Shown here in pieces: positions 1-8,075 of a stretch of DNA of 64,000 nt. The notes under the pieces are model-generated. The model saw only the letters and a list, made by a program, of their open reading frames with translations, was not told the DNA's origin and did not search any database. Both the position numbers and the translations under genes were made by a program. The DNA is from Flagellimonas oceani (GTDB lineage Bacteria > Bacteroidota > Bacteroidia > Flavobacteriales > Flavobacteriaceae): NCBI RefSeq assembly GCF_011068285.1, contig NZ_CP049616.1, positions 2,646,501 through 2,710,500 of the forward strand, read 5' to 3'. The stretch's first letter is position 1. Every line of letters starts with the position of its first letter.

Positions 1-319
1 CAATGCCTCGCTTGCCGATCAGGCAAGGGCCGTTGCATCAAAATTTTTGGGCACTAATGCTGGTTATATTGAAGATGCTTCGTTTTGGAGGCTACGTGAA
101 ATTTCGTTGACCTATAATGCGCCTGTCACCTTTTCGAGTCAATTTGGTTTTGATCGTATAAGCCTGACGCTTTCCGGGCAAAACTTGGGTGTATGGACCG
201 ACTACACGGGACTTGATCCGGAAATAAGTTCTGAGGGGCAAGCCAATTTTACTACTGAGGAATTTCTCAGTCAACCACCCGTGCGTTCTTGGAAAGCAAG
301 GCTAAACCTATCTTTTTAA
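1..319 (+). CDS. SusC/RagA-family TonB-linked outer membrane protein, C-terminal end (partial)
   Basis: The gene runs in from the left edge; the reading frame is open from base 2 and ends at a TAA at 319. The visible ~105 residues contain the pattern typical of the last strands of SusC barrels: 'FWRLREISLTYNAP', then 'ISLTLSGQNLGVWTDYTGLDPE', and a terminal strand ending in 'LNLSF' with aromatic last residue. SusC proteins are outer-membrane TonB-dependent channels that import oligomers captured by the partner SusD. The susD gene follows 19 bases later, so the pair is almost certainly one operon. Substrate cannot be told from this fragment. Confidence 0.9.
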   Translation, partial: NASLADQARAVASKFLGTNAGYIEDASFWRLREISLTYNAPVTFSSQFGFDRISLTLSGQNLGVWTDYTGLDPEISSEGQANFTTEEFLSQPPVRSWKARLNLSF

Positions 320-338
320 TATAAAAAAATCTAAGAAA

Positions 339-1676
339 ATGAGAACATTACTGAAAATAAAAAACAACTATTCCAGATTGATCTTTAATGTCGTTGTTTT
401 GGTTGTACTTACATCGTTGAGTATTTCTTGCGATTCGGTGGTAGAAGTTACAGATCCTGATATTGTTACACCGGAATCACTTAATAGCGAAGCCGGTATA
501 CAAACCCTACGCGCGGGTTCTTTGGGAGATCTTGCCGTGGCCATGAGCGGTTCCGCAGCAGGCCATGGGGCTACCACGGGCCTAATCGTTATGAGCGGCC
601 TTATGGCTGATGAGTATAGTTATTCTGGAACCTTCCCCACTAGACGTGAGGCTGATACCCGAAACCTTCAAGATATTAACGGTGACATAAATACAATTTA
701 TGGTAACCTGCACAGATCACGAACCGGGGCCGAAACTACTATAGACCTTCTTGCCAATTTCGGCGGAAATCCAGAAGTGGAAAGCGAGATGCAAAGTATC
801 GTTGGGTATGCCTATGTCATGTTCGCAGAAACCTTTTGCGGTGGGGTTCCCTTTAGCAAGGCACCTGCCGACGGAGGTGAATTGATCTATGGCGAGCCTT
901 TGACTACTGAGCAAATGTTTAATGCTGCGGTCGAATGGTTTGACCAAGCCATCACCAACGCCGGCAGCAACGATAAATTGGCCAACCTGGGGCGGTTAGG
1001 CAAGGCCCGCTCCCTTTTGGGCCTAGGACAAATTGATGCCGCGGCTGGCGAAGTATCTGCTGTTCCATCAGATTTTGTTTACAATATTGAACAATCAGAC
1101 AACAGTCGTAGACAAGAGAACGGTATTTATATAATGACCACTGTTCGCCGTCAGTTTTCTATAGCAGATGGCAAAGGCGGCAATGGTCTAATGTACCGCT
1201 CCGCTATGGATCCCCGGACACCTTGGGACGGGGGCACGGAATTTGGACAAGATGATATTACCCTGTATTACAACCAACTCAAATTCAATTCCTCCAGTGT
1301 ACCCGTGGCCTTGGCCTCAGGAATAGAAGCAAGGTTGATCGAAGCCGAGGCGGCCGCTAGTGCAGATGATGCCCAAACCGTCGAGAATATACATAATGAA
1401 CTTAGGGCCGCAATGGGTCTATCAGAGTTAGACCTCTCAGGAATTAGTGGCGAAGACCTGTTGCTGGCCCATTTTTCAGAACGTGCCTTTTGGTTGTTCA
1501 GTACCGGTCATCGACTGGGAGACCTAAGAAGACTTGTGGATGTTTATGATATGATGCCCTCAAGTGTGTTTCCATGGGGGCCTTATTTCAAGGGAGGGGA
1601 ATATAATCCCAATCTTAAATTTCTAGTCCCACAGTCAGAATCGAACAACCCCAATTATGTTGGCTGTTTGGATTGA
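339..1676 (+). CDS. SusD/RagB-family nutrient-binding outer membrane lipoprotein
   Basis: 445 residues. The N-terminus is a lipoprotein signal (hydrophobic stretch about 13-27, lipobox LSISC with Cys about 31). The body is helix-rich, with TPR-like features of SusD proteins ('LGRLGKARSLLGLGQIDAA') and the characteristic C-terminal half 'EARLIEAEAA', 'ERAFWLFSTGHRLGDLRRL' and 'FPVP'-like end 'KFLVPQSESNNPNY'. SusD is the surface lid that hands substrate to SusC. It follows the SusC end directly and is followed by an intrinsic terminator, so it is the last gene of its operon. No glycosidase is adjacent in the window, so the ligand is unknown. Confidence 0.92.
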   Translation: MRTLLKIKNNYSRLIFNVVVLVVLTSLSISCDSVVEVTDPDIVTPESLNSEAGIQTLRAGSLGDLAVAMSGSAAGHGATTGLIVMSGLMADEYSYSGTFPTRREADTRNLQDINGDINTIYGNLHRSRTGAETTIDLLANFGGNPEVESEMQSIVGYAYVMFAETFCGGVPFSKAPADGGELIYGEPLTTEQMFNAAVEWFDQAITNAGSNDKLANLGRLGKARSLLGLGQIDAAAGEVSAVPSDFVYNIEQSDNSRRQENGIYIMTTVRRQFSIADGKGGNGLMYRSAMDPRTPWDGGTEFGQDDITLYYNQLKFNSSSVPVALASGIEARLIEAEAAASADDAQTVENIHNELRAAMGLSELDLSGISGEDLLLAHFSERAFWLFSTGHRLGDLRRLVDVYDMMPSSVFPWGPYFKGGEYNPNLKFLVPQSESNNPNYVGCLD

Positions 1677-1700
1677 ACATATTTGAAAATGTCATACAAA

Positions 1701-1737
1701 AAAGAGAGGAGGCTTTTTAGGGCCTCTTTTCTTTTTA
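1701..1737 (+). terminator. Intrinsic terminator after the susC/susD operon
   Basis: GAGAGGAGGC (1704-1713) pairs with GCCTCTTTTC (1722-1731) as a 10-bp stem with two G-T wobbles and an 8-base loop, followed by TTTTT. It sits 25-60 bases after the susD stop. Confidence 0.8.
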
Positions 1738-1773
1738 AGTTTGCTGAAGGCAAAGTTGTCAATTACATTTTTT

Positions 1774-4344
1774 ATGAAAAACCTGTTAGCGATTCCAAAA
1801 TTTGAACGTTCTGGAAGCTTCATTTTCTTATGTGCCTTGTTTTTGTTGTCCGGCACCGCTGGCCTTATATTCCAAGTGATTTGGATGTACCGGCTGGGAC
1901 TTGTGTTCGGGAATGCGGCGTATGCAACGGCTGCAACATTATCCGCTTTTTTTCTCGGATTGGCCCTTGGGGGACGGTTTTTTGGCAAGGCTTCCGCCCG
2001 TTTTAAACGGCCACTTCGCTTATATGGCTTTATGGAGCTAGGTATTGCCGTAACGGCACTCTTGTTGATTCCTGGCCTCCATTTCTATGAAAAGTACTAT
2101 TCTGATATCGTATCTTTTTTAGGGGTTTCAAGAAGCGTTCTCTTAGTCATCAAGTTTGTATTTGGTATTTCATTACTTTTTTTTCCTTCATTTTTAATGG
2201 GAGGCACCTTTCCCGTTTTGGCACAGTACATCGGGAAAAATCGAATTGACCTTTCAAGACGTGGAACGATTTTGTATGCCGTAAATACCTTAGGGGCCGC
2301 TCTAGGTGCTTTTGCTGCCGCGTTTTATTTGTTAGCTAGGTACGGGGTCAGTGCAACCTATGGCTTTGCCATGGCCCTGGCTCTTTCCGTAGGGGTTCTG
2401 GCGCTTGTTATCGACCGCTTTTATAAGACTCCCCACCCAGCTGCTCTTGAAGCCTTCGATTGGCCTGAAAAGCACGAAAAATCCACTTACGCTACATCCG
2501 AATTGGGTTATGGCCAATTCATCACGGTCGCCTTTTTTTCCGGGGCCTTGGCACTAGCGGCCGAAACCTTATGGACTAAAATGTTCGCCCAAGTTTTACA
2601 AAATTCGGTCTATTCGTTCGCTGCAATATTGGTAGTGTTCCTTTTATCCCTAGGGCTTGGCGGTATTTTATCCCATGTGCTGGTAAGGCTAAGGGCGCCG
2701 TCAACAAAACTTTTGATCTTATTGTTGGCCTCGGCCGCAATTTTGATAGGAATATCTCCAACGGTATTCAGTACTGTGACAAACGGACTTGAGTACCTTG
2801 CAGTGAACGCATCTTGGCTTACATATATATTGTCCGTCTTTAAACTAAGCCTAATAGTAATTATGCCTCCAACTATTATTTTAGGTGCCGTGTTTCCCTT
2901 TCTGTTGAAAGCGGCCCCTACAATCCAAATGCCATCTGGGATAATCGCGGGCAAATTAGTACTCTACAATTCGTTGGGCGGCTTTGTGGGACCGGTAGTG
3001 GCAGGTTTTGTTCTACTTGATTTGGTCGGCCTCTGGAATAGTATAAAAATCATTGCTGTTCTGTATGGCATCTTAGCTCTATTGATTGTTTTCCCAGCAT
3101 CCGGAAAAAAGAAAATTATTCAACTTTTATTACCAGTTGCATTGATTTTCGGAATATTCGTGTTGAAAAACCCACCTCTTGTACAATTGAAAACAGGAGA
3201 AAAAGTACTGGATTATTGGCAATCAAGCGACGGTGTCGTCTCTATAATACAATTGGCGGGAAATTTAGAGATGCGATTAGATAATTTTTATGTGCTCGGG
3301 GATTCGAAATCGTTTTTGGTCGAGCAAATGCAGGCCCATGTTCCGCTTATGATACATCCAGCACCAAAAAATGTGGCGTTTTTGGGACTGGGGACCGGCA
3401 TCACGGCAGGTGCGGCGTTTAACCATGATGTAGAAAATGTAGTAGCCGTTGAACTGGTGTCCAACGTGGTTATTGCGGCAAAACGTTATTTTTCACCTTG
3501 GACCAATGGACTTTTCAAAGATAAACGGGCGAATATAGTAGCTGACGATGCCAGAAACTTTCTTCTGGGCGCCAATAAGAAATTCGACGTTATTATCGGA
3601 GACCTTTTTACCCCGTGGCATGCGGGTACGGGAAGTCTTTACACCCTTGAGCATTTTGAACAAGTTAAAAAGCGATTATCGCCCGGTGGCATCTTTGCGC
3701 AATGGTTACCGCTATACCAGCTTACACCTGAGAACTTCAATACCATTGCCGCTACATTTGCAGCCGTTTATCCACAAGTGACACTCTGGCGGGCCGATTT
3801 TTCCACGGACCGGGCCAGTATCGTACTCGTTGGCCAGGAAGCAGGCTCACAGCTTAACGATAATACCTTACGCAAAAATATTGTCCATGTAGTGGGTAAG
3901 CAAATTGACCCGGAAAACAACCACATGGCCGGTCTTTTTTATCTAGGTAACTTGGAGGCCATTAGAAATCGGTTGTCGGGTGTTGAACTGAATACCGATG
4001 ACAGAAGGTCTATTGAATTTAAGGCACCTATTCTATCGCAACAAGCCAATTCGGGCAGTGCAAGCTATATTACAGGCAAGGAGTTGGATGATTTGTTGAC
4101 CTTATTAAATACTAATCTTCCTGCTGGGAAAGACCCCTATCTTTCCAACTTGGCAGAGGAAGAAATTCGATTTGTAAAAGTGGGGGCGCTTTACCATCGT
4201 TATTTGCGATATGTCAGTACCGGGGAAGAAGATAAGGCAAAAAAAATACGGGAACAGATACAGTTCTTGGCTCCGGACTTTTTACATACGGAGACCAAAG
4301 CTATTAATGAAAAAAATAAGGGAATACAAACAAACAAGAAATAA
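1774..4344 (+). CDS. Fused multi-pass membrane / spermidine synthase-like protein
   Basis: About 856 residues. The first ~480 residues are strongly hydrophobic with roughly 12 membrane segments ('LSGTAGLIFQVIWMYRLGLVFG' is the typical start of this family). The rest is a soluble Rossmann methyltransferase-like domain of the spermidine synthase type, with the nucleotide loop 'FLGLGTGITAGAAF' and an acidic residue in 'VVAVELV', and 'IIGDLFTPWHAGTGSLYT' at the usual catalytic Asp position. The ATG at 1774 gives a cleaner N-terminus than the TTG at 1741 in the same frame. The substrate is not known; true polyamine synthesis is not implied by the fold. A second, differently arranged member lies at 33179-35536. 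Confidence 0.8.
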   Translation: MKNLLAIPKFERSGSFIFLCALFLLSGTAGLIFQVIWMYRLGLVFGNAAYATAATLSAFFLGLALGGRFFGKASARFKRPLRLYGFMELGIAVTALLLIPGLHFYEKYYSDIVSFLGVSRSVLLVIKFVFGISLLFFPSFLMGGTFPVLAQYIGKNRIDLSRRGTILYAVNTLGAALGAFAAAFYLLARYGVSATYGFAMALALSVGVLALVIDRFYKTPHPAALEAFDWPEKHEKSTYATSELGYGQFITVAFFSGALALAAETLWTKMFAQVLQNSVYSFAAILVVFLLSLGLGGILSHVLVRLRAPSTKLLILLLASAAILIGISPTVFSTVTNGLEYLAVNASWLTYILSVFKLSLIVIMPPTIILGAVFPFLLKAAPTIQMPSGIIAGKLVLYNSLGGFVGPVVAGFVLLDLVGLWNSIKIIAVLYGILALLIVFPASGKKKIIQLLLPVALIFGIFVLKNPPLVQLKTGEKVLDYWQSSDGVVSIIQLAGNLEMRLDNFYVLGDSKSFLVEQMQAHVPLMIHPAPKNVAFLGLGTGITAGAAFNHDVENVVAVELVSNVVIAAKRYFSPWTNGLFKDKRANIVADDARNFLLGANKKFDVIIGDLFTPWHAGTGSLYTLEHFEQVKKRLSPGGIFAQWLPLYQLTPENFNTIAATFAAVYPQVTLWRADFSTDRASIVLVGQEAGSQLNDNTLRKNIVHVVGKQIDPENNHMAGLFYLGNLEAIRNRLSGVELNTDDRRSIEFKAPILSQQANSGSASYITGKELDDLLTLLNTNLPAGKDPYLSNLAEEEIRFVKVGALYHRYLRYVSTGEEDKAKKIREQIQFLAPDFLHTETKAINEKNKGIQTNKK

Positions 4345-4345
4345 A

Positions 4346-5149
4346 ATGAATTACCAAAAAACAACTGGACCGATCAAGGACTATATGAAACAAGTAAGCA
4401 ACAAACCATTCTTTTTTTCGATTCCAATAATCATATCCATACTATCTTTTAGTCTTTCCTTTGCGCAACAAGATATCATCGATAAGGCCATAGCGGTTTC
4501 GGGAACCGAAAAATTGAAAAATGCAAAGGCTTCATTTGATTTTAGGGATTACCAGTATACATACAAAAGAAACCAAGGGCGATTTGAATACACAAGAATC
4601 GGCAAGAAAGGCGATGGCACGGAAATACGGGATGTCTATACCAATAAGGGGCTGGTCCGCTATGTGGCCGATACCTTGATAAGCCTTACCGAAAAAAGAG
4701 AGAAAGCCTATACCAATTCGGTAAATTCAGTGATGTACTTTGCATTTCTTCCATTATGGCTCAAAGACCCCGCGGTCATTGTAGAAGACCAAGGTAGAAG
4801 CGTGATAAAAGGTAAGGAGTACTATAAAATCCGTATTACTTTTAAGCAAGAGGGCGGTGGCGATGATTTTGAGGATGTGTTCCTCTATTGGTTCGATGTC
4901 AAGGATTATAGTATGGACTACCTCGCCTATAAATACTTTACCGGCAAAGGGGGAATGCGGTTTCGGGAAGCTTACAACCAGCGCAACGTTAATGGGGTCG
5001 TAATACAGGATTACCGTAACCTACAACCTAAAATAAAAGACGGCATTGATTTTGATGAAATCGAGAAGGCTTTTGAAAATGACCAACTGGAAGAACTCTC
5101 ACTCATTCAATTGAAAAATGTGAAAATCAAAACGATACCCAAACCTTAG
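4346..5149 (+). CDS. Secreted DUF6503-like protein
   Basis: About 267 residues. An N-terminal signal peptide ('FFFSIPIIISILSFSLSFAQ') predicts export. The mature part begins 'IIDKAIAVSGTEKLKNAKASFDFRDYQY', resembling the flavobacterial DUF6503 family of periplasmic proteins of unknown function with an LolA/lipocalin-like beta fold. The ATG at 4346 follows the previous stop codon by one base and has an A-rich leader; an alternative ATG at 4385 would give a shorter n-region and is equally possible. The tight spacing suggests co-transcription with the membrane/spermidine-synthase-like gene upstream. No catalytic motif was recognised. Confidence 0.65.
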   Translation: MNYQKTTGPIKDYMKQVSNKPFFFSIPIIISILSFSLSFAQQDIIDKAIAVSGTEKLKNAKASFDFRDYQYTYKRNQGRFEYTRIGKKGDGTEIRDVYTNKGLVRYVADTLISLTEKREKAYTNSVNSVMYFAFLPLWLKDPAVIVEDQGRSVIKGKEYYKIRITFKQEGGGDDFEDVFLYWFDVKDYSMDYLAYKYFTGKGGMRFREAYNQRNVNGVVIQDYRNLQPKIKDGIDFDEIEKAFENDQLEELSLIQLKNVKIKTIPKP

Positions 5150-5160
5150 CTCAGTCTAAT

Positions 5161-5604
5161 TCATTCAAAGACCCGAAGTAGGTTTCCCGTAAGTTCAGTC
5201 TGGAATATTTTTAAAGGGTTGCTCGTAATACTGTTCAAGGGCTTTCCGGTTTGGTCAAAGCGTGCGCCATGGGTAGAACAATAGTAAATACCGCCGTCGT
5301 TCTCCACAAACCTAACTTCCTCGGTCTGTTGATGGCTGCATATCTGACTGGCCGCCACAAAATTACCTTCTAAATTTTTAACTACGACCACATAGTCCTT
5401 CAAAATATAATCGCCGTTGTTCTGTAAGCCATTACCCTCGTTGGAGCTAAGGTCTATCGTAAAATCGATTCCGGTAGGTATCGGTCTCATATCCTCTGGG
5501 GAAACGTCTCCGTTACCATCTTTGGAACAGCCTTGAACACACGGAAAAACAATGGCAAACGCGGCACCGGCACCCAAACTTCGTAAAAATTGTTTTCTTT
5601 CCAT
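5161..5604 (-). CDS. Exported Rieske [2Fe-2S] lipoprotein
   Basis: 147 residues, the only gene on the minus strand. The N-terminus reads 'MERKQFLRSLGAGAAFAIV', a Tat-like signal with Arg-Lys in place of the twin Arg, followed by a Cys in 'CVQGCSKDG' that could be lipidated. The C-terminal half carries both cluster-binding boxes of Rieske proteins: Cys-x-His in 'ICSHQQ' and Cys-x2-His in 'YYCSTHGARFD', about 20 residues apart. It is much smaller than the Rieske subunit of a bc1 complex and no cytochrome b gene is near, so it is a stand-alone electron carrier or a domain of an unknown enzyme. The genes on both sides point away from or into it, so it is its own transcription unit. Confidence 0.88.
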   Translation of the reverse strand: MERKQFLRSLGAGAAFAIVFPCVQGCSKDGNGDVSPEDMRPIPTGIDFTIDLSSNEGNGLQNNGDYILKDYVVVVKNLEGNFVAASQICSHQQTEEVRFVENDGGIYYCSTHGARFDQTGKPLNSITSNPLKIFQTELTGNLLRVFE

Positions 5605-5863
5605 AACAAAGACTTTTTAAAAATAAACGTCTTTTGCTAAAAAATCGTATGCAAAGAACAAATATGTAGTCTTCAGCGCATATTATAGAAGATAGTAAAA
5701 TCAATAATTTCTCTACAAGGGGGTCTAATTGAGTGTTTGAACGCATCCGATTTATACTGTCCTATACCCGCAAGCGTCAACAATTTTTTTTAGTACTATG
5801 CTGATTGTGTTTAGTAAAGAACAAGAATAGCTTTTATTCGAGTTGCTACATTCAACTTTTTTT

Positions 5864-5889
5864 ACAAACATGACGATCGTCATGTTTGT
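5864..5889. promoter_or_regulatory. Perfect 26-bp palindromic operator candidate
   Basis: The half-site ACAAACATGACGA is followed immediately by its exact reverse complement, giving 13 + 13 bases with no mismatch. A symmetric dyad with a TGAC/GTCA core is the usual form of a dimeric helix-turn-helix (for example TetR-type) binding site. It overlaps the -33 element of the promoter listed next, a position expected for repression. No TetR-family gene is in the window, and AraC-type proteins normally bind direct repeats, so the regulator is unknown. Confidence 0.75.
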
Positions 5890-5913
5890 GTTTGATCACT
5901 TACGTTACTTTTG
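5886..5913 (+). promoter_or_regulatory. Bacteroidota-type promoter (TTG-N17-TAnnTTTG)
   Basis: TTG at 5886-5888, 17 bases of spacer, then TACTTTTG at 5906-5913, matching the known Flavobacterium/Bacteroides consensus TTG-N17-23-TAnnTTTG. Transcription would start near 5920, leaving a leader of about 105 bases before the gene at 6026. Confidence 0.6.
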
Positions 5914-6025
5914 AAAAATAATGTCATTTAAATTGAGTGTAACTATATAAAAATGAGATTATTATATATTTTTTAAATTGACAGGTAATTTTAAAACCCA
6001 AACGGTTTTTTGCTAATTTTAGAGT

Positions 6026-6445
6026 ATGAAGCGCTTTTTACGTAAAATAGTATCCATCGGTTTGACGTTCGCAATACTTTTTGCGACCACATCCTTTAGC
6101 GCTGATATGCATTTCTGTTGTAACAAATTAGTGGATATTGCCGTATTTGGTAAGGCAAAATCTTGTGATGATAAAGTTCAAAAAAGCGAAAGTCCTTCCA
6201 AGGAGTGTTCTGTAGGAGCCGAGGATTGTTGCAGGAATGAAACATTTAGCAAGGCCGGTGATGACAACGTTAAAAAGGTTACCGCGGAATTCAGCATCGA
6301 AAACTATGTTTTCTTACATAGCTTTTTTTACACCTATATAAATCGATTTGAAGGGCTAGATAAAAACATCGTTCCCTTTGTAAATTATGATCCGCCATGG
6401 ATAGAGAAGGACACTCTTGTGCTTCATGAAACTTTCCTTATTTGA
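6026..6445 (+). CDS. HYC_CC_PP-family protein
   Basis: 139 residues with an N-terminal signal peptide or anchor (about residues 8-25). It shows the three landmarks from which this small Bacteroidota family takes its name: a His-aromatic-Cys box ('MHFCCNK'), a later CC pair ('EDCCRNE') and a Pro-Pro near the C-terminus ('YDPPWIEK'). The conserved Cys and His residues suggest metal binding; members are often found next to copper or other metal genes, but no biochemical role is established. It is the first gene downstream of the palindrome-controlled promoter. Confidence 0.75.
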   Translation: MKRFLRKIVSIGLTFAILFATTSFSADMHFCCNKLVDIAVFGKAKSCDDKVQKSESPSKECSVGAEDCCRNETFSKAGDDNVKKVTAEFSIENYVFLHSFFYTYINRFEGLDKNIVPFVNYDPPWIEKDTLVLHETFLI

Positions 6446-6456
6446 TTTTTTTTCAA

Positions 6457-6481
6457 ACAGATTATTGATCCAATAATCTGT
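6457..6481 (+). terminator. Strong perfect hairpin after the HYC_CC_PP gene
   Basis: ACAGATTATTG and CAATAATCTGT form an 11-bp perfect stem with a 3-base loop, 12 bases after the stop codon. The run of T expected of a classical terminator is absent on the 3' side (TACTTCTTG follows), so it may be a transcript-end or processing hairpin rather than a strong terminator. Confidence 0.5.
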
Positions 6482-6624
6482 ACTTCTTGTTGGCCGACAT
6501 CGCGTTCTGCCCTCTAATGTCGTACCCTTTATTCCAACGACACTCGCTCCAATTGGTCAAAATACCAAATAATAATGAGTCCTTATGGACACAAGCAATT
6601 AGAACATTTAATAAACCCTAAAGT

Positions 6625-7206
6625 ATGGATTCTCAGAGAGAATACTGGATCAAGAATATGGTCTGCAGTCGGTGCCTTAAGGTCATAAAGCAGGACCTTG
6701 AAGAAATCGGTGTAGAAGTGCTTTCCCTTGAACTGGGCAAACTATCAGTCCGTATCACTACTGAAATTGATAAAAAAATCGATTTGAAAATAGCGGAGGT
6801 GCTTCATTCCAACGGATTTGAAATCGCCAAGAACGAGGAGGAAATGATCGTTGAGAATATCAAGATCACCTTAATCGAACTTGTAACAGACCTTCCTTTA
6901 CATATTAAGGAAAAGACTTCAGAACATTTGGCAGCGGAACTACATCGGGATTATAAGATGTTGAGCAAGGTTTTCTCCAAAAAAGAGAACGTCACGATTG
7001 AAAAGTACTTTATAAAACTGAAGGTCGAAAGGGTCAAAGAGCTCATACAGTTGCAACAGCATGCGTTCTCAGACATAGCCTATCTACTCGATTACAGTAG
7101 CGTGAACCATTTGTCCAGTCAGTTCAAGAACGTTACCGGAGTAAGCATGACGGATTATAAGAACAGCCAAATCTGGAAACGGAGCTTCCTTGACGAAATT
7201 ATATAA
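6625..7206 (+). CDS. AraC-family transcriptional regulator with N-terminal HMA-like domain (copy 1)
   Basis: 193 residues. The first ~65 residues have the size and pattern of a heavy-metal-associated fold with the metal-loop motif 'NMVCSRC' (Cys-x2-Cys), and the last ~90 residues are an AraC-type double helix-turn-helix ('FSDIAYLLDYSSVNHLSSQFKNVTG'). The middle, about 70-110, resembles the linker seen in the paralogue downstream. A CxxC ferredoxin-like module fused to an AraC DNA-binding domain suggests a cytosolic metal sensor, plausibly for copper in this setting; that is inference. It precedes a paralogue by 80 bases. Confidence 0.82.
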   Translation: MDSQREYWIKNMVCSRCLKVIKQDLEEIGVEVLSLELGKLSVRITTEIDKKIDLKIAEVLHSNGFEIAKNEEEMIVENIKITLIELVTDLPLHIKEKTSEHLAAELHRDYKMLSKVFSKKENVTIEKYFIKLKVERVKELIQLQQHAFSDIAYLLDYSSVNHLSSQFKNVTGVSMTDYKNSQIWKRSFLDEII

Positions 7207-7286
7207 GGAAGAACGAAAATTATGCAGACAAAGGCTTATGGTAACAGCTACTTTTATCAACGACACTAATTTAATATGAAAACAAA

Positions 7287-7847
7287 ATGTTTATATACAT
7301 CAAACATATGGTGAGTTTGCGCTGTAAGATGGTGGTAGAGCAAGAACTGCGAAAGCTGGGCCTGCGTTATGTCAACGTAGACCTTGGATCCATCGAAATC
7401 CTTGGGAATATCACTGATTTCCAAAGAGATCAGCTACGTAAAAACCTGAAGGCCTGCGGTCTGGAACTGCTTGAAGATAAGCGGAGGATCATGGTTGAAA
7501 AGATTAAGGCCTTAATTATTGAAATGGTCCATTATTCCGATGAATTGCCCAAGGTAAACAACTCGGATTACATCAGCGAAAAACTGGGTTATGACTATAC
7601 CTATTTGGCAAATACATTTTCCGAAGTAAAGGGAATCACCATTCAGCAGTACATTATTTTAAACAAAATTGAGCGGGTCAAACAACTGTTGCTGTATGAT
7701 GAATTGAATCTAACGGAAATATCCTATAAGCTGTCCTACAGTAGCGTCTCACATTTGTCGAACCAGTTTAAAAACGTTACGGGGTTCGCCCCATCTTATT
7801 ATAAAAAACGGAAAAAGAAACGAATTAAATATCTAGAGAATTTGTAG
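7287..7847 (+). CDS. AraC-family transcriptional regulator with degenerate HMA-like domain (copy 2)
   Basis: 186 residues, clearly paralogous to the gene upstream over the whole length: 'IKHMVSLRCKMVVEQELRKLGL' aligns with 'IKNMVCSRCLKVIKQDLEEIGV', and the C-terminal HTH 'LTEISYKLSYSSVSHLSNQF' aligns with copy 1. The first Cys of the Cys-x2-Cys metal loop is Ser here, so only one metal-loop Cys remains. It probably senses a different signal or acts as a partner or antagonist of copy 1. The tandem arrangement suggests duplication followed by divergence. Confidence 0.82.
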   Translation: MFIYIKHMVSLRCKMVVEQELRKLGLRYVNVDLGSIEILGNITDFQRDQLRKNLKACGLELLEDKRRIMVEKIKALIIEMVHYSDELPKVNNSDYISEKLGYDYTYLANTFSEVKGITIQQYIILNKIERVKQLLLYDELNLTEISYKLSYSSVSHLSNQFKNVTGFAPSYYKKRKKKRIKYLENL

Positions 7848-7870
7848 TCCATGGTAAAAATTGTTCGAAT

Positions 7871-7930
7871 AAAAGCCTTTTTGGTTCAAACCCTACCTCG
7901 CCGTCAGCTAGGTTTGAGGCTCTTTTTAGG
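7871..7930 (+). terminator. Probable terminator after the regulator pair
   Basis: TCAAACCCTA (7886-7895) pairs with TAGGTTTGA (7909-7917) with one bulged C; the flanks AAAAGCC and GGCTCTTTTT extend the pairing. A T-run (7923-7927) follows. Confidence 0.6.
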
Positions 7931-8075
7931 CACGAACATTAATACAAAGAATGTGGGAAAAATATAACTCTTCCTCTTTCTTATGTAACACAATAATAGC
8001 AAAATTCCCTCAACTTTAAGTTTAGGGAATGGAAAAATAGAATTGACGAAAATAAGTAGCAATTAAAAATCAAAT

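Larger units (their letters stand above)
5605..6025. other. Intergenic region between the Rieske gene and the metal cluster
   Basis: 421 bases, AT-rich, with no convincing ORF. It holds the upstream region of the minus-strand Rieske gene and, toward its right end, the perfect palindrome at 5864-5889 and the promoter at 5886-5913 that point toward the HYC_CC_PP gene. Confidence 0.7.

Noticed and set aside
1764..1771. TACATTTT with TTG 20 bases upstream as a promoter for the gene at 1774
   Set aside because: The implied start of transcription would fall at or after the ATG at 1774, and the last G of TAnnTTTG is missing.
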